Positions 6,879 to 8,362 of a DNA stretch of 8,362 bases are shown here, in pieces; positions within the stretch are counted from its first letter, which is position 1, and every line of letters starts with the position of its first letter. The position numbers were made by a program, and so were the translations under genes. Source of the DNA: Bryobacterales bacterium (GTDB taxonomy: Bacteria; Acidobacteriota; Terriglobia; Bryobacterales; Bryobacteraceae); contig PLRZ01000752.1 of the NCBI GenBank assembly GCA_003164075.1, positions 124 through 8,485 of the forward strand. The letters run 5' to 3'. The notes under the pieces were generated by a model. The model searched no databases. It was not told the origin of the DNA and worked only from the letters and a program-made list of their open reading frames with translations.

Positions 6879-6982
6879 TACAGGAGGCGGCCGAACTTGG
6901 GTCCATTCTAGCAATTCCAGGGGGTCGATTCGAAATGTCGACAGCCGTTTTGCGAGGTCACATCGATTCAGTGCTGTTTTAG
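6875..6982 (+). CDS. Short ORF coupled to the amidase remnant, 35 aa
   Basis: The ATG at 6875 overlaps the amidase stop in an ATGA arrangement typical of translational coupling, with GGGA 6 bases ahead (6865-6868). It encodes MIQEAAELGSILAIPGG, RFEMSTAVLRGHIDSVLF, then TAG. The composition is protein-like, with an acidic helix followed by a hydrophobic segment. I do not recognise it. It is either a small gene of the old amidase operon or the 5' remnant of a longer one. With the amidase broken it is unlikely to be expressed as before. Confidence 0.35.
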   Translation: MIQEAAELGSILAIPGGRFEMSTAVLRGHIDSVLF

Positions 6983-7040
6983 GGTTGTCGCCCACTGATC
7001 GCCCGGCCTGCAGCGTCTTCAGCGATTCCGGCAGCATCGT

Positions 7041-7234
7041 TGATCAATCGAGTGTGCGCCGGCGCCGGTCCGCCGGTTCCCCAAATCGCCGACGCGTATG
7101 TCGCAAATGGGCTGGCCATGGGGGTCGGCCACGATTTATCCCCGGTGCAGTGATTAACGAGTGCGTGCCGCGTGCGAGTGACGCTCCGCCAGTTCCACGA
7201 ATCGCGGACGGGAATGCCGCGCACGCTGGACATG
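7041..7234. repeat. Two diverged direct-repeat copies, period about 110-116 bp
   Basis: Copy A is about 7041-7120 and copy B about 7151-7234. Matching blocks: TGATCAATCGAGTG against TGATTAACGAGTG; TCCGCCGGTTCCCCAAATCG (7069-7088) against TCCGCCAGTTCCACGAATCG (7185-7204); GCTGGCCATG against GCTGGACATG. The offset changes (110, 116, 114), so the copies have accumulated indels that are not multiples of three. That argues they are not coding now. Copy B overlaps the first codons of the longest reading of the endonuclease ORF. Confidence 0.6.
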
Positions 7235-8209
7235 ATCACGCCGGTTGGGTGCGAGCGGTACGACGCGATCAGCTACGGGGACGAGAGACGCATGTCGCAA
7301 GGTTGGGGTGGCGGCGAGGAGAACCTTGACCTTCGACGGGATGATTTTGTTCAGGCGTGCTTGCGCCGGTACCAGCCCGGTGGAATGAAGAACACCAGAG
7401 TACCGACCAACCTTCTTCGGATTCGTGATTTCAAGGACAATGACCTTCTTGTGACGCCGCACCTTCCCGAATATGGGAAGCTCATCATCAACGTGGTGGA
7501 TGGTGACTACCCGGACTGTTATGAGTACGTCCAGCATGACGGCGACCACCAAAACCATCGAATCCGGGTCAAGAGGCTGTACGGGCTTGACGGCAATATT
7601 GACATTCACAATACCACGGTCTCCGCTTGGTTCGGCAAGCTCCAATGGCTCCGACTGCCTGTCCTGCCCATCCCGGAACATCAGGACGCCTTTGAGACCA
7701 TCATCCGGCAATTGAACGAAACACCGGGCAAAGCATTCGCCACTTCTCAATTGGACGAGTACCTTGACGGCCTATGTAGAAAGTTGGTGGAGAACCTGAA
7801 ATGCCAACTCCGAACATTGAACCCGTCGAATGGCGCACTGTCGTTTGAAGAAGTGTGCAAGCGGCTGCTGATGAAGGCGGGATACACAATCGTCGGGCGA
7901 AATTGGTATAGCGACGGTGGCGACGTGGACCTTCAATGCGTGCGGAGCCGAATAGATCTCTCTCCCTTTGAAGCCGGTCAGGTGAATCTGTTCGTGCAGG
8001 TTAAGAAGTACACGGGAATAACTAACGATCTTGCCGTCAAGCAGGTGGTCAAGATGATGGAGAAGGATCAGACAGCAGACGGATGTGTGATGTCGCTCGG
8101 CGACGATTTCACATCGGAAGCCACAAAGCTGGCGGAAGACAACGAGATCCTGCTAATGAACGGCGCTACAATCTGCAAGCTCCTTCTTCGTCTGATGGTT
8201 TCAGAGTGA
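7214..8209 (+). CDS. Mrr-like PD-(D/E)xK restriction endonuclease, 331 aa
   Basis: Probable DNA endonuclease of the Mrr_cat type, in the family of modification-dependent restriction enzymes. The C-terminal half (about 205-325) has the fold in order: helix with LSFEEVCKRLLMKAGY (E212/E213); a strand with GGDVDL giving D237 and D239; a strand LFVQVKK with Q262-x-K264, the QxK form typical of Mrr; then helices ending CKLLLRLM. The N-terminal half (about 12-155) holds RMSQGWGGGEENLDLRRDDF, then IRDFKDNDLLVTPHLP and HRIRVKRLYGLDG. This resembles the small beta-rich domain, possibly PUA/EVE-like, found in front of Mrr domains in stand-alone enzymes; that part is inference. The start is uncertain: frame opens after TGA at 7151, with GTG 7172 (345 aa), ATG 7214 or ATG 7232, none with a good ribosome binding site. 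Copy B of the direct repeat covers the first two, so 7232 is a serious alternative. No methyltransferase or other restriction subunit is adjacent. Confidence 0.85.
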   Translation: MPRTLDMITPVGCERYDAISYGDERRMSQGWGGGEENLDLRRDDFVQACLRRYQPGGMKNTRVPTNLLRIRDFKDNDLLVTPHLPEYGKLIINVVDGDYPDCYEYVQHDGDHQNHRIRVKRLYGLDGNIDIHNTTVSAWFGKLQWLRLPVLPIPEHQDAFETIIRQLNETPGKAFATSQLDEYLDGLCRKLVENLKCQLRTLNPSNGALSFEEVCKRLLMKAGYTIVGRNWYSDGGDVDLQCVRSRIDLSPFEAGQVNLFVQVKKYTGITNDLAVKQVVKMMEKDQTADGCVMSLGDDFTSEATKLAEDNEILLMNGATICKLLLRLMVSE

Positions 8210-8335
8210 ATACAGCCGGGAGATTGCCGGAGTCGTTGGCGGCGAGTCTCCAACGCCCCTCAAAATTACATCCTCTCTCGCCAACTCAGTTACGAACTGC
8301 TTAAATGTCAGCATCGTCATCTCCGGTATGGCCAT
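8201..8335 (-). CDS. Tiny hypothetical ORF, 44 aa, convergent with the endonuclease
   Basis: It reads MAIPEMTMLTFKQFVTELAR, then EDVILRGVGDSPPTTP, then AISRLYSL and a TGA. The ATG at 8335 has GGGA at good spacing. The third Met (ATG at 8314) has GGAG six bases upstream and would give a 37-aa protein starting MLTFKQFV. An in-frame TAG stands just upstream, so it does not extend further. Its 3' end overlaps the endonuclease stop by nine bases, tail to tail. Amphipathic helix plus Pro-rich tail; not recognised. The clean ribosome binding site is the main reason to list it. Confidence 0.4.
   Translation of the reverse strand: MAIPEMTMLTFKQFVTELAREDVILRGVGDSPPTTPAISRLYSL
8234..8255 (+). terminator. 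Weak stem-loop after the endonuclease gene
   Basis: CGTTGG (8234-8239) pairs with CCAACG (8250-8255) around a 10-nt loop, 25 bases after the endonuclease stop. No T-run follows, so it would be at best a Rho-assisted or processing element. It lies inside the small minus-strand ORF. Confidence 0.25.
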
Positions 8336-8362
8336 GGCCGTTCCCGTATTCTACAGCGTGGT

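Noticed and set aside
6979..7239. 86-aa minus-strand ORF across the repeat copies, with GTGG-type motifs
   Set aside because: The repeat indels are not multiples of three, so the similar stretches fall in different frames. It also lies antisense to the start of the endonuclease gene.
1..8362. CRISPR array, rRNA, complete tRNA, insertion sequence or integrase
   Set aside because: No regularly spaced short repeats, no transposase or recombinase motifs and no RNA gene signatures were found on either strand.

Overview
The window comes from a moderately GC-rich bacterium. The best guess is an Acidobacteriota lineage of the Solibacter/Bryobacter kind. That guess rests on style only: a very long one-component-like hybrid histidine kinase with a double Reg_prop propeller, small exported proteins with Gln/Pro-rich linkers after the signal peptide, and a DUF2760 gene. 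No rRNA, tRNA or CRISPR is visible, so the taxonomy is inference.

Layout. (1) At 1-268 (minus) is the 5' part of a DUF2760-family gene that runs off the left edge. (2) About 870 bases (269-1141) hold no gene I can support, but do hold a perfect 11-bp inverted repeat at 414-444. (3) At 1142-2737 is a small accessory cluster of visibly lower GC: a 69-aa hypothetical protein on the minus strand, and diverging from it three closely spaced plus-strand genes for exported or membrane-anchored proteins. The first carries an Ada-like three-cysteine zinc-site motif. The third looks cut short by a frameshift. (4) At 2738-3157 is a non-coding or decayed stretch, with an inverted repeat at its right end that overlaps the kinase stop codon. 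(5) At 3158-6715 (minus) is an 1185-aa sensor hybrid kinase: signal peptide, 14 propeller motifs, Y_Y_Y domain, one TM, HisKA, HATPase and terminal receiver. (6) At 6738-6982 is the 3' remnant of an amidase-signature gene, found by reading the frame by eye because it has no start. It is followed through an ATGA overlap by a 35-codon ORF. (7) At 7041-7234 are two diverged direct-repeat copies. (8) At about 7214-8209 is an Mrr-like PD-(D/E)xK endonuclease with an N-terminal domain that may be a modified-base reader. (9) A tiny convergent ORF at 8201-8335 (minus) overlaps its 3' end.

How they work together. The kinase is a self-contained sensor whose phosphotransfer partner is not in the window. 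The three exported proteins probably form one transcription unit, but their job is unknown. The Mrr-like protein is a candidate stand-alone restriction (defence) enzyme. It sits among gene debris and repeats, which suggests a site of repeated insertion and loss. I see no multi-gene defence system here. The most interesting points are the endonuclease with its disturbed N-terminal region, the amidase scar against the kinase 5' end, and the likely frameshift in the third exported gene.
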